DNA of 64,000 nt from Bradyrhizobium jicamae. Its GTDB lineage: Bacteria > Pseudomonadota > Alphaproteobacteria > Rhizobiales > Xanthobacteraceae. Both the position numbers and the translations under genes were made by a program. Below the pieces are notes generated by a model. The model did no database searches, was not told the DNA's origin, and saw only the letters and a program-made list of their open reading frames with translations. The DNA lies in assembly GCF_001440395.1 (NCBI RefSeq), contig NZ_LLXZ01000080.1, forward strand, positions 1-64,000. The letters run 5' to 3'. Below, one piece after another: positions 54,823-64,000 of this stretch (position 1 is the first letter of the stretch; each line of letters opens with the position of its first letter).

Positions 54823-56088
54823 ATGATGTTTGACCGGGCCTATCGGCAGCGCCTCGACGCCGATCTCGCGCGATGGGAGGCCGATGGCGTGATTTCGCCG
54901 GCAGTCGCAGGCGCCATCCGCGTTGCACTTCCGCCCCTCGCCCCCGGCATCAACATCGCTGTGGTGGTGGCGATCGTCGGCGGCCTGCTGATCGCAGCCG
55001 CATTCCTGGCTTTCGTCGCGGCGCACTGGATTGAACTGGCGCGGCTGTTGCGTTTGGCAATGCTGTTTGCCGGCGTTCTCGTCGCCCATGGCCTCGGCGC
55101 CTGGTTCGCCCGCGCCGGACAGCCGGTGCTCGCCGATCTCTGCGCCAGCGTCGGCGCGATCATTTTCGGCGCCGCGATCGCGCTGGTCGGCCAGATGTAT
55201 CATTTGGGCGGCGACTTTGCCGGCGGCATGCTGCTGTGGGCGATCGGCGCGCTGGCGGCAGCGGCACTGACCGGCTCGCGCGGCGCGCTCGCGGTGGCGC
55301 TTACTGCCGCAACCATCTGGAGCTCGATGCGCACCTTCGAAATCGAAGTTCCGCATTTTGCATTTGCGGCGTTCTGGCTGTTTGCGGGCGGCCTCGCTCT
55401 GGCCTGGAATTCGCGCGTGGCGGCGCATCTCGTCGCTGTCGCGGCATTTCCGTGGTGGATTGCTTCTTCGCTTCATCCGCATCTTCATTTCCGGCCGTCG
55501 TTCATGCTCGCCAACGGTGCAGCCCTGCTGCTCGGCGGAGGATTGGCGCTTGCCGCTTCAGCCTGGGAGCGCCCAGCTCGCGTCGGAAGCGTCCTGTCGA
55601 CCTACGGCGCTCTTGCGCTGGCAGGCGCCGCGATCCTGGAAGCGGTCATGGCCAACGAGGCGTTCCGCGGCCACATCGGGTTGGCAAACCAGCCGCTCTG
55701 GATCATCTCATGTGGCGTCGCCGGCGTGATCTTCGCCGTTGCCACCGCCACAACGGCACGCCAGATCGGCACGGCCTTCGCCGCGGGCGCGATCGGGCTC
55801 GTCCTTGCTGCCGCGGCCGCATGGACGCCTCAGCAATCGAGCGAACCGTGGCTTGCCTATGCCGCCCTGCTCTGCGCCATGCTCTGCCTGGTCGTTTCCG
55901 GCATGCTGGACGCAGCCCGTCCGCGGATCGTCGCCGGCTGGCTCGGCATCGCAGGCGTTATCGCGGCCATCACATGGGCCGTGAAGGGTTCGCTCTTGAA
56001 CCGCTCGATATTCCTCGCCGCAGCCGGCATCGTCGCTGTTGCTCTCGCCTTGATCCTCAATCGTTTCGTGCCGAGAACCCGCGAATGA
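54823..56088 (+). CDS. DUF2157 domain membrane protein
   Basis: A 421-residue inner-membrane protein. The cytosolic N-terminal part (DRAYRQRLDADLARWEADGV, ISPAVAGAI) is the DUF2157 signature, followed by about twelve hydrophobic segments, among them ALVGQMYHLGGDFAGGMLLW. Function is unknown. The stop overlaps the start of the next gene by 4 bases (ATGA), and DUF2157 proteins are commonly paired with a GDYXXLXY protein, as here. A spacer of 185 bases without recognised signals separates it from the acyl-CoA synthetase gene. Confidence 0.85.
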   Translation: MMFDRAYRQRLDADLARWEADGVISPAVAGAIRVALPPLAPGINIAVVVAIVGGLLIAAAFLAFVAAHWIELARLLRLAMLFAGVLVAHGLGAWFARAGQPVLADLCASVGAIIFGAAIALVGQMYHLGGDFAGGMLLWAIGALAAAALTGSRGALAVALTAATIWSSMRTFEIEVPHFAFAAFWLFAGGLALAWNSRVAAHLVAVAAFPWWIASSLHPHLHFRPSFMLANGAALLLGGGLALAASAWERPARVGSVLSTYGALALAGAAILEAVMANEAFRGHIGLANQPLWIISCGVAGVIFAVATATTARQIGTAFAAGAIGLVLAAAAAWTPQQSSEPWLAYAALLCAMLCLVVSGMLDAARPRIVAGWLGIAGVIAAITWAVKGSLLNRSIFLAAAGIVAVALALILNRFVPRTRE

Positions 56089-56699
56089 TCACAGGCTCTG
56101 TTGCAACTCTCGCTGCACTCTGGTCGCGCATTCCAAAATTCGTGTTGTTCGGTGTTGCCGCGCTGCTTCAGATCGCGCTGCTGGCCGCAATGATCGTCGA
56201 TCGGATGCAGGTTCTGCGTGACGGTACAGAAGTGACCTTGCAGACCCGTCCTGTCGATCCCAGGGATTTCCTGCGTGGCGACTACGTCGTCCTGGGCTAC
56301 GACATTACGCAACTGCCGGCAGGCTCGCTTCAGAACCAGCCCTCCGGCGAGCGCCATCCGCTGGTATACGTCAAGCTCACGCCCAATCGCGACGGCGTCC
56401 ATGAGCCCGTCTCGGTCCATGCCGACCCGGTACCGGTTGCGAGCCCCGAGGTGCTGATCCGTGGCCGCATCGCCTATGGCGCCAGCTGCGGCCCGAAGGC
56501 AGACCTCTTCTGCGAAAAACTCACGATTCGCTACAACCTCGAAAGCTATTTCGTTCCCGAGGGCGAAGGCCGGAAGCTCGAAGATCTCCGAAACCAAAAC
56601 AAACTACTGGTCGTCGCGGCAGTCCTGCCGTCGGGACGCGCCGCCATCAAGCGTCTGCTGCTCGACGGCAAGCCGGTCTACGAGGAGCCCTGGTTCTAG
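56085..56699 (+). CDS. GDYXXLXY domain protein, membrane-anchored
   Basis: A 204-residue protein with one N-terminal membrane anchor (FVLFGVAALLQIALLAAMIV) and a periplasmic domain. The naming motif RGDYVVLGYDI appears at about residues 64-74, preceded by TLQTRPVDPRDFL. The C-terminal half contains IRGRIAYGA and FVPEGEGRKLEDL, both typical. Function is unknown. It is translationally coupled to the DUF2157 gene, so the two proteins probably form a complex in the envelope. Two cysteines (SCGP, FCEK) could form a periplasmic disulfide. Confidence 0.85.
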   Translation: MITGSVATLAALWSRIPKFVLFGVAALLQIALLAAMIVDRMQVLRDGTEVTLQTRPVDPRDFLRGDYVVLGYDITQLPAGSLQNQPSGERHPLVYVKLTPNRDGVHEPVSVHADPVPVASPEVLIRGRIAYGASCGPKADLFCEKLTIRYNLESYFVPEGEGRKLEDLRNQNKLLVVAAVLPSGRAAIKRLLLDGKPVYEEPWF

Positions 56700-56740
56700 T
56701 TCCCTCATCCGTGCCGAAGCGATTTCACGCGCGGTTGCCG

Positions 56741-57346
56741 CTAGCCCTTGAAGGTCGGCTGGCGCGGATGGATGCAATCCTTGAAGTCCGCAAATCCCTT
56801 CCACGCCGGCTCCGGCGCGTCCTGTCCGGCCTGCGGCACATAGATCGACGGCTCGATGGCTCCCATCGTCGGAATATAGCGCGGACAATTCGGAAAGATC
56901 GCGCGCGCCGTCACGCGCACGATAAGCTGCGCGCCGACGGTTTCCGCGAGCAGCGGATCGTTGTCGCTCACCCTGGCGCTGCCGTTGACCCGCAAACGTT
57001 TCGGCTTGTCATGCATCGCAATGAACAGCAGGCCGACATCGGCATTGACGACGATGTTGCCCAGGCTCTTGAACATGCCGTTGCCGTCATAGTCGGGGAA
57101 TGCGAGTTCGGACGGCCCGGTGATGCGCACAAAGCCCGGCGCCCCGCCCTTGAACGAGCAATCGGGCCGGCCCTCGGCATCAGCCGTTGCCAAAAAGAAG
57201 TACGGCAGGCTTTCGATGTACTGCTTGTCGTCGGCGGTAAACTCCTTGCGCATCAGTTTCTCTTCCAGCCGGTCCGAAATCCGGCGGCTGTCGAACTGAT
57301 CCTGCAATTGCCGATTACCTTCGTGATACATGACGCTGTCAGCCAT
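56741..57346 (-). CDS. Pyridoxamine 5'-phosphate oxidase family flavoprotein
   Basis: A 201-residue split-barrel FMN-binding protein. Family blocks are YFFLATADAEGRPDCSFKGG, FVRITGPSELAFPDYDGNGM, SLGNIVVNADVGLLFIAMHD and RLRVNGSARV. The protein most resembles general-purpose PNPOx-like flavin reductases rather than true PdxH. There is no signal peptide. The start ATG at 57346 is preceded by a very strong GGAGGAGG ribosome site. It is convergent with the GDYXXLXY gene; the 41-base gap contains no clear hairpin. The substrate is unknown. Confidence 0.85.
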   Translation of the reverse strand: MADSVMYHEGNRQLQDQFDSRRISDRLEEKLMRKEFTADDKQYIESLPYFFLATADAEGRPDCSFKGGAPGFVRITGPSELAFPDYDGNGMFKSLGNIVVNADVGLLFIAMHDKPKRLRVNGSARVSDNDPLLAETVGAQLIVRVTARAIFPNCPRYIPTMGAIEPSIYVPQAGQDAPEPAWKGFADFKDCIHPRQPTFKG

Positions 57347-57542
57347 GGCGTTGCGTCCTCCTCCGATTCACCCGGGCATGTGTAGTCTACCCGTTGGTCA
57401 CATCCGGTGAGCATACCATTTTATCGTAAGACCGCATGTGGCAAGCTGACCCGCGTGACAGGCGATACGGATCGTTTGGCGAGCTATCGCAGTCAATTGA
57501 AAACCAGTAGATTTATCATCCATTGGCACGGGAGTTCCACCG

Positions 57543-58160
57543 ATGCTGCAGCTTTACGGAAACTCGAAATCGCGCGCGATGCGGTGCCTGTGGATGGTTG
57601 AGGAAGTCGGCAGGCCGTATCAGCTGGTAGAAAAAACGACGCGTGCGGACGATCTGCAAACCGCAGAATATCTACGATTGAACCCAAATGCCCGGATTCC
57701 GACGCTGGTTGACGGCGATCTAGTGCTCTGGGAGTCGATGGCGATCAATCTCTACCTCGCGCAAAAATATGACGGGTCGATGCACTGCACCAGCCCGGAA
57801 GTGCTCGGTCTCGCCGCGCAGTGGAGCTTCTGGGCGATGCTGGAGGTTGAACATCTGCTGCTCAATCTTCTGGAGCATCGCGCGCTGCTGGCAGAGTTTG
57901 CGCGTGATGCATCCGCGGTGGAGCGGAACGAATTACTGCTGAAGAAACCTCTGAGCGTGCTGAACGACGCCTTGGCTGGATGCGATTATTTGGCGGGGAA
58001 CAGCTTTACGGTCGCCGACCTTAACGTCGCGAGCATCCTCGTATGGGGCAAGATGGCGCGACTGGATTTTTCAGCCTACCCGAACCTGACACGATGGCTG
58101 AACGCCTGCCTGGCAAGACCTGCCTTTGTGCGCGTGCGCGATCAGGCTCGCCGCAAATAG
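57543..58160 (+). CDS. Glutathione S-transferase family protein
   Basis: A 205-residue GST. The thioredoxin-like N-domain has LQLYGNSKSRAMRCLWMVEE (active-site Ser in the SKSRA loop), PNARIPTLVDGDLVLWESMA with the glutathione-binding ES pair, and INLYLAQKY. The C-terminal helical domain ends in YLAGNSFTVADLNVASILVW, the usual N-capping region. The ATG has GGAG 9 bases upstream. No partner gene suggests a substrate. It is convergent with kdpE. Confidence 0.88.
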   Translation: MLQLYGNSKSRAMRCLWMVEEVGRPYQLVEKTTRADDLQTAEYLRLNPNARIPTLVDGDLVLWESMAINLYLAQKYDGSMHCTSPEVLGLAAQWSFWAMLEVEHLLLNLLEHRALLAEFARDASAVERNELLLKKPLSVLNDALAGCDYLAGNSFTVADLNVASILVWGKMARLDFSAYPNLTRWLNACLARPAFVRVRDQARRK

Positions 58161-58174
58161 CCGCCACGATCTGA

Positions 58175-58864
58175 TCAATCCGGCGCCCGCAACCGGTAGC
58201 CGATCCCGGTCTCCGTCAGCACGAATTGCGGTCGCTCCGGATCGGCTTCGATCTTCTGGCGGAGCTGACGGACATAGACGCGCAGGTATTGCGCATCGGT
58301 CAGTTCGTCCCACAGCTCCTTCAACAGGAAGCGATGGGTCAGCACCTTGCCGGCATGCTGCACCAGGACGCGCAGCAATTCGTACTCCTTCGGCGACAGC
58401 TTCACCTCGCGCTCGCCGACCTTGACGATGCGGCGGACCAGATCGACCGAGAGATCGCCGGCGCGAAACACCGGCCGCTCGCCCTGCACCTGCAACTGGT
58501 GCCGCAGCGCCGCGCGCATCCGCGCCAGCAGCTCGTCCATCCCGAACGGCTTGGTCAGGTAATCGTCGGCGCCCAGATCGAGCGCCTGCACCTTGCCGGC
58601 CTCATCGCCCCGGCTCGACAGCACCACGATCGGCACGCTTTCGTTGCGGCCGCGGATCATGCGCAGCAGTTCGTGGCCCTGAATATCGGGCAGGCCCAGA
58701 TCGAGGATGATCAGCGCCGGGTTCTCGGCGAGCTTCTCCAGCGCCAGCTTGCCGTTGGAGGCTTCGAGGATGTCGTAACCTTGCGTGCTCAGCCCCATCC
58801 GCAGCAGCTTGCGGATCGGCGGCTCGTCGTCGATGACCAAAACCTTGATCGCGGGCGAATTCAT
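58175..58864 (-). CDS. kdpE: KdpE response regulator
   Basis: A 229-residue OmpR-type regulator of the potassium pump operon. The receiver domain has the acidic pair DDE (12-14), the phosphorylation site Asp55 in LDLGLPD and the conserved Lys in LTKPFGMDELLARMRAALRH. The winged-helix domain includes VKLSPKEYELLRVLVQHAGK and YLRVYVRQLRQKIEADPERP. It activates kdp transcription when phosphorylated by KdpD. The start overlaps the end of kdpD by 4 bases. The sensor genes are thus downstream of kdpC, in the same orientation as the pump genes. Confidence 0.94.
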   Translation of the reverse strand: MNSPAIKVLVIDDEPPIRKLLRMGLSTQGYDILEASNGKLALEKLAENPALIILDLGLPDIQGHELLRMIRGRNESVPIVVLSSRGDEAGKVQALDLGADDYLTKPFGMDELLARMRAALRHQLQVQGERPVFRAGDLSVDLVRRIVKVGEREVKLSPKEYELLRVLVQHAGKVLTHRFLLKELWDELTDAQYLRVYVRQLRQKIEADPERPQFVLTETGIGYRLRAPD

Positions 58865-61578
58865 GCGGCGGTATCCAGCGCGTTGTCGGCAGCCGGGACC
58901 GGCAGCCGAATTGATATCACCGCCCCGCTGCGGTCGCTGCGGTTGGCGGCCGAGATCGTGCCGTGCATCGCCTCGACAAAGCCGCGGGAGATCGCAAGCC
59001 CAAGGCCAGTGCCGGGACGGACGTGATCGCCCTTCTCGGCGCGATAGAACTTGTCGAACACGCTTTCGAGTTCTGCAGGCGGAATGCCGTTGCCCTCGTC
59101 GAGGATCTGCAGCGAGACGACGCCCTGATCGCGCATTCCCCTGACCGAGATCGTGGTGTCGGCCGGCGCATATTTGGCGGCATTGTCGAGCAGGTTGAAC
59201 AGCACCTGTTCGAACAGCACGGCGTCGAGCTCCAGCATCGGCAGATTGGGGCCGAGCTCCAGCGATACCTTGTGGTGCACGAGGATTTTTCCGGCCCGCC
59301 GCAGCGCGCTGCCGACGATCTCGCCGACGTCATGCCGCGCGGTGTTCGGCACGATGGCGCCGGATTCCAGCTTGGTCATGTCGAGCAGATTGGCGATGAA
59401 GCGGTTGAGCCGCTCGGATTCGTCGATCATGGTCGCAAGCAGTTCGTTCTTCTGCGTGTCGTCGAGGCCGGAGCCGAGATCGCGCAGGGTTGAGGCGGCG
59501 CCGAGCACGGAGGCCAGCGGCGTCTTCAGATCGTGCGAGATCGAGGTCAACAGCGCGCCGCGCAGCCGGTCGGATTCCACCGTGCGCTTGACCCGGTCCA
59601 TGTCCTCGACCAGCAGCACGCGCTCGATCGCGAGCGCGCCCTGATCGACCAGCGCATCAAGGAGGCGGCGCTGATCCGGTGTCAGCAACGGCCCGGTGCG
59701 GTCGTCATCGATGCCGATGACGCCGATCGCGCCGCGGCCCGTCCGCATCGGCAGGAACAGCCGCTTCGCGCCCGGTAGCGTGTCGGAGCCACGGCCCGCC
59801 GGACGGTCATTGCTCCAGGCCCAGTTGGCGGCAGCGAGATCGGCCTGATCGAGCTGGTCCTCCGGCGGATAGCCGGACTTCACGGTGAGCACGCCATCCT
59901 CGGTCAGCAGCAGCACCACGCGCACTTTCAGCATCAGCGCGATCTGGTAGGCGGTCGCCCACAGCACGTCGTCCAGCGTCGCGGTGCCGGCCAGCTTGCG
60001 GCTGAAGGCGTAGAGCGATTCGGTGGTACGGACCCGGCCGATCGCGGTATCGGCCTGAGACCGCACGCGTGCTGCGACATTGGAAACCAGAATCGCAATC
60101 AGCATGAAGAAAAAGAACGCCGCGATATTGGTCGGTTCGGTAATGGTGAAGTTATAGACTGGCGGCAGGAAGAAGAAATTATAGCTTAGCGACGCCGTGA
60201 CGCTCGCCAGCAGCGATGGCAACAGCCCATAGCGGGCCGCGACGGCGACCACGGCAGTGAGAAACACCAGATCGACGTTCTCGATGCCTCCGAACATGGG
60301 CTGGATCAGCGCGGCAGCGGCAAGGCTGATCGCAACGAACAGCAACGCCATCAGATAAGGCCGCGCCTCGAACGGCTCCTGCCGCGCCGCGGTCTGCACC
60401 GCCGCTTTCGCAACGCCCTCCTCATCGCCGGCAATGACGTGGACACTGATATTGCCGGAGCGGCGCACCAGATCGTGCACCACGGAACCGCGCGTCAGTT
60501 CGAACCACCATGAGCGAGTCGACTTGCCGATGATGATCTGCGTGACGTTATTAGCATGTGCGAAGTGGATGACGTCGTCGGCGATGCGGCGGCCGACGCC
60601 GGGAATGGTCAGCGCCTCGCCGCCGAGCGCTTCGGCAAGCCGCATGGTGTCGGCCAGCCGGTCGCGCTGCTCGTCGCTCAGCTGCAGGCTGCGCCGCGTC
60701 TCGATGCTGATCGCGGTCCACGGCGCGTGCAGCCGGTCGGCCAGGCGCCTGGTATAGCGCACGAGGCCGGCGGCGCGCGGGTCTTCGCTGACGCAGACCA
60801 GGATACGTTCGCCCGCGGCCCAGGGACCGGCGATGGCGTTGGCCTGCATATGGGTGAGCAACTGCTCGTCGACGCGCTCGGCAGTACGCCGCAGCGCCAG
60901 TTCGCGCAGCGCGGTCAGGTTGCCCGGCGAAAAATAATGCTCCAGCGCGCGCTCGGCCTGCTTGGGGACATAAACCTTGCCCTCCTTCAGACGCTGGATC
61001 AGGTCGTCAGGCGTGAGGTCGATCAGCTCGATGGCGTCGGCGCGGTCGAACACCTTGTCCGGTACCGTCTCACGCACCCGCACATGCGTGATCTGCGCGA
61101 CCACGTCGTTGAGGCTTTCGATGTGCTGGATGTTGACAGCGGTATAGACGTCGATGCCATGCGACAGCAGCTCCTCGACATCGAGATAACGCTTGGGATG
61201 GCGGCTGCCCGGCGCGTTGGTGTGGGCGAGCTCATCAACGAGAGCGATCTGCGGCCGACGCGCGATCAGCGCATCGAGGTCCATCTCCTCGAGCGTCTGC
61301 TCCTTGTAGGCAAGCCGCCGGCGCGGCAGCACTTCGAGGCCTTTCAGCAGCGCTTCGGTTTCCGCCCGCCCGTGGGTTTCGACGATCCCTACCACGACAT
61401 CGGCGCCCGCCTTCTTTTTGGCATGGGCGCTTTGCAGCATCTCGTAGGTCTTGCCGACGCCCGGCGCCGCGCCGACGAAAATCTTCAGCCGGCCCGCGCG
61501 GCTGTCCTCGCGCCGGGCTGCCTCCAGCAAAGCCTCCGGCGAAGGACGTTGTTCGGGGTCGCGGCGGGTTTGGACCAT
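58861..61578 (-). CDS. kdpD: KdpD osmosensitive potassium sensor kinase
   Basis: A 905-residue histidine kinase. The N-terminal KdpD domain has the Walker A motif GAAPGVGKT (36-44) and RRPQIALVDELAHTNAPGSR; a universal-stress-like domain follows (ILVCVSEDPRAAGLVRYTRR). Four membrane helices (DUF4118) lie at about residues 400-500, then a GAF-like region, the phosphorylated His682 in ISHDLKTPLASVLGA, and the ATPase motifs NLLDNAAKYAP and GTGLGLAISRGFVEAMHG. It senses potassium limitation and phosphorylates KdpE. A 41-base gap separates it from kdpC. Confidence 0.95.
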   Translation of the reverse strand: MVQTRRDPEQRPSPEALLEAARREDSRAGRLKIFVGAAPGVGKTYEMLQSAHAKKKAGADVVVGIVETHGRAETEALLKGLEVLPRRRLAYKEQTLEEMDLDALIARRPQIALVDELAHTNAPGSRHPKRYLDVEELLSHGIDVYTAVNIQHIESLNDVVAQITHVRVRETVPDKVFDRADAIELIDLTPDDLIQRLKEGKVYVPKQAERALEHYFSPGNLTALRELALRRTAERVDEQLLTHMQANAIAGPWAAGERILVCVSEDPRAAGLVRYTRRLADRLHAPWTAISIETRRSLQLSDEQRDRLADTMRLAEALGGEALTIPGVGRRIADDVIHFAHANNVTQIIIGKSTRSWWFELTRGSVVHDLVRRSGNISVHVIAGDEEGVAKAAVQTAARQEPFEARPYLMALLFVAISLAAAALIQPMFGGIENVDLVFLTAVVAVAARYGLLPSLLASVTASLSYNFFFLPPVYNFTITEPTNIAAFFFFMLIAILVSNVAARVRSQADTAIGRVRTTESLYAFSRKLAGTATLDDVLWATAYQIALMLKVRVVLLLTEDGVLTVKSGYPPEDQLDQADLAAANWAWSNDRPAGRGSDTLPGAKRLFLPMRTGRGAIGVIGIDDDRTGPLLTPDQRRLLDALVDQGALAIERVLLVEDMDRVKRTVESDRLRGALLTSISHDLKTPLASVLGAASTLRDLGSGLDDTQKNELLATMIDESERLNRFIANLLDMTKLESGAIVPNTARHDVGEIVGSALRRAGKILVHHKVSLELGPNLPMLELDAVLFEQVLFNLLDNAAKYAPADTTISVRGMRDQGVVSLQILDEGNGIPPAELESVFDKFYRAEKGDHVRPGTGLGLAISRGFVEAMHGTISAANRSDRSGAVISIRLPVPAADNALDTAA

Positions 61579-61619
61579 GCGGCAATATAGTCCTCACCCG
61601 CCGGTGAGCCTAGCTGGTC

Positions 61620-62222
61620 TCATTTGGAAGCCTCGTCCAATGCCAGATTCAACGCCAATACGTTAACGCGCGGTTCGCCGAGCAATCCTGCCATGCGGCC
61701 CTGGGTGTGCTCCATGACCAGTTCACGGACACGTGCTTCCGGCAGGTTACGAGCCTTGGCGACCCGCGGCACCTGGAATAGCGCGCCCTCGGGCGAGATA
61801 TCGGGATCGAGCCCGCTGCCGGACGTCGTGACGAGATCGACCGGCACAGGCACGGACGGGTTTTCAGTCTTCAGCTTCTCGACGTCTTCCTTGATCCGGT
61901 CAGCCAGCGCCTTGCTGGTCGGACCGAGGTTGGAGCCGCCGGAATTGGCGGCGTTATAGGGCGCGGGCACGGTCTTGCTCGGATCGGCCGGGTCCGGCGC
62001 CGAGGTCGCGGAGAGGCGGCCATGGAAATATTTGTCGTCCTTGAATTCTTGGCCGATCAGGGCCGAGCCGATCACCTTGCCGTCCTTCTCGATCAGGCTA
62101 CCTTGCGCCTGCTTCGGGAAGATCACGCCGGCGATCGCGGTCATGGCGAGCGGATAGGCAAGGCCCGTGATGGCGGTGAGCAGCAGCAGGACCAGGATGG
62201 CGGGGCGGATTTCTCTGAGCAT
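61620..62222 (-). CDS. kdpC: KdpC, potassium-transporting ATPase subunit C
   Basis: A 200-residue single-span subunit that stabilises the Kdp pump. It has one N-terminal membrane helix ([20 protein letters not shown]), then [31 protein letters not shown], and the C-terminal family signature [20 protein letters not shown] with [14 protein letters not shown]. The start ATG is at 62222. Unusually for a tight operon, 110 bases containing a family B palindromic repeat separate it from kdpB. kdpD follows 41 bases after the stop. Confidence 0.94.
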   Translation of the reverse strand: MLREIRPAILVLLLLTAITGLAYPLAMTAIAGVIFPKQAQGSLIEKDGKVIGSALIGQEFKDDKYFHGRLSATSAPDPADPSKTVPAPYNAANSGGSNLGPTSKALADRIKEDVEKLKTENPSVPVPVDLVTTSGSGLDPDISPEGALFQVPRVAKARNLPEARVRELVMEHTQGRMAGLLGEPRVNVLALNLALDEASK

Positions 62223-62240
62223 TGGTGGTCTCCATTAGTT

Positions 62241-62323
62241 CGTCATTGCGAGGAGCGAAGCGACGAAGCAATCCATTCTGTGTGTGCGGCGATATGGATT
62301 ACTTCGCTGCGCTCGCAATGACG
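62241..62323. repeat. Palindromic intergenic repeat, family B copy 2, inside kdp operon
   Basis: cgtcattgcgaggagcgaag...atccatt and tggattacttcgctgcgctc...atgacg are inverted arms matching the element at 52801-52886. It occupies nearly the whole kdpB-kdpC spacer and ends 10 bases before the kdpB stop codon. Confidence 0.85.
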
Positions 62324-62332
62324 GTTAAGGCG

Positions 62333-64000
<1,668 letters not shown>

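Overview
The window is about 64 kb of high-GC DNA with the gene content and intergenic repeats of an alphaproteobacterium close to Bradyrhizobium (Nitrobacteraceae). The pointers are a rhizobial-type PQQ operon, the YeaG/YeaH/SpoVR trio, a fused Tal-Pgi enzyme, a trehalose/glycogen block, LigD plus Ku, small DUF6894 and DUF3309 proteins, and the palindromic repeats that litter Bradyrhizobium spacers. It looks like ordinary chromosome: no phage, insertion sequence, CRISPR array, rRNA or tRNA was recognised. The genus call is inference.

Layout. 1-600: the 5' end of an exported-protein gene (minus) and a DUF6894 gene. 889-5999: pqqA, a long hairpin, pqqBCDE, then an S33 aminopeptidase and a DUF4286 protein in the same orientation. 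6097-8795: an acyltransferase-3 membrane protein (minus) and a chromate transporter (plus). 9052-13723: a three-gene 2-oxoacid:acceptor oxidoreductase whose electron-transfer subunit is a GltD-like flavoprotein with [4Fe-4S] motifs. 13925-18700 (minus): PrkA kinase, YeaH and SpoVR. 19206-20623: a small exported protein, a DsrE pseudogene with two frameshifts, and a possible small secreted protein. 20866-28308: tal-pgi, gnd, zwf, pgl, gntK and a HAD phosphatase, i.e. the oxidative pentose phosphate route as one operon. 28724-32295: a Tat-exported sulfatase, the wreck of a formylglycine-generating enzyme gene just upstream of it, and an AraC regulator. 32225-48421: GH15, malQ (minus), then treS-mak, glgB, glgX, treZ and treY (plus). 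48423-52790: a PHA-system protein, a DUF3309 peptide, and divergent ligD and ku. 53030-58160: acyl-CoA ligase, a DUF2157/GDYXXLXY membrane pair, a flavin-reductase-like protein and a GST. 58175-64000 (minus): kdpE, kdpD, kdpC and a partial kdpB.

Two themes connect the blocks. First, several spacers carry matches to the alphaproteobacterial general-stress sigma factor (EcfG/RpoE2) promoter GGAAC-N16-CGTT. Perfect matches lie in front of the left-edge gene, malQ and ku; one-mismatch versions face ligD and the DUF3309 gene; weaker ones precede prkA and tal-pgi. This suggests that trehalose/glycogen metabolism and end-joining repair share stress control. Second, palindromic repeats recur: all three copies of one family lie between convergent genes, and the two copies of another sit in same-direction spacers, one of them inside the kdp operon.

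The observations most worth following are the interleaved divergent EcfG promoters of ku and ligD, the decayed FGE gene beside an apparently intact sulfatase, the pqqA/pqqB hairpin, the peptidase in the PQQ operon, and the GltD-like/2-oxoacid oxidoreductase complex.
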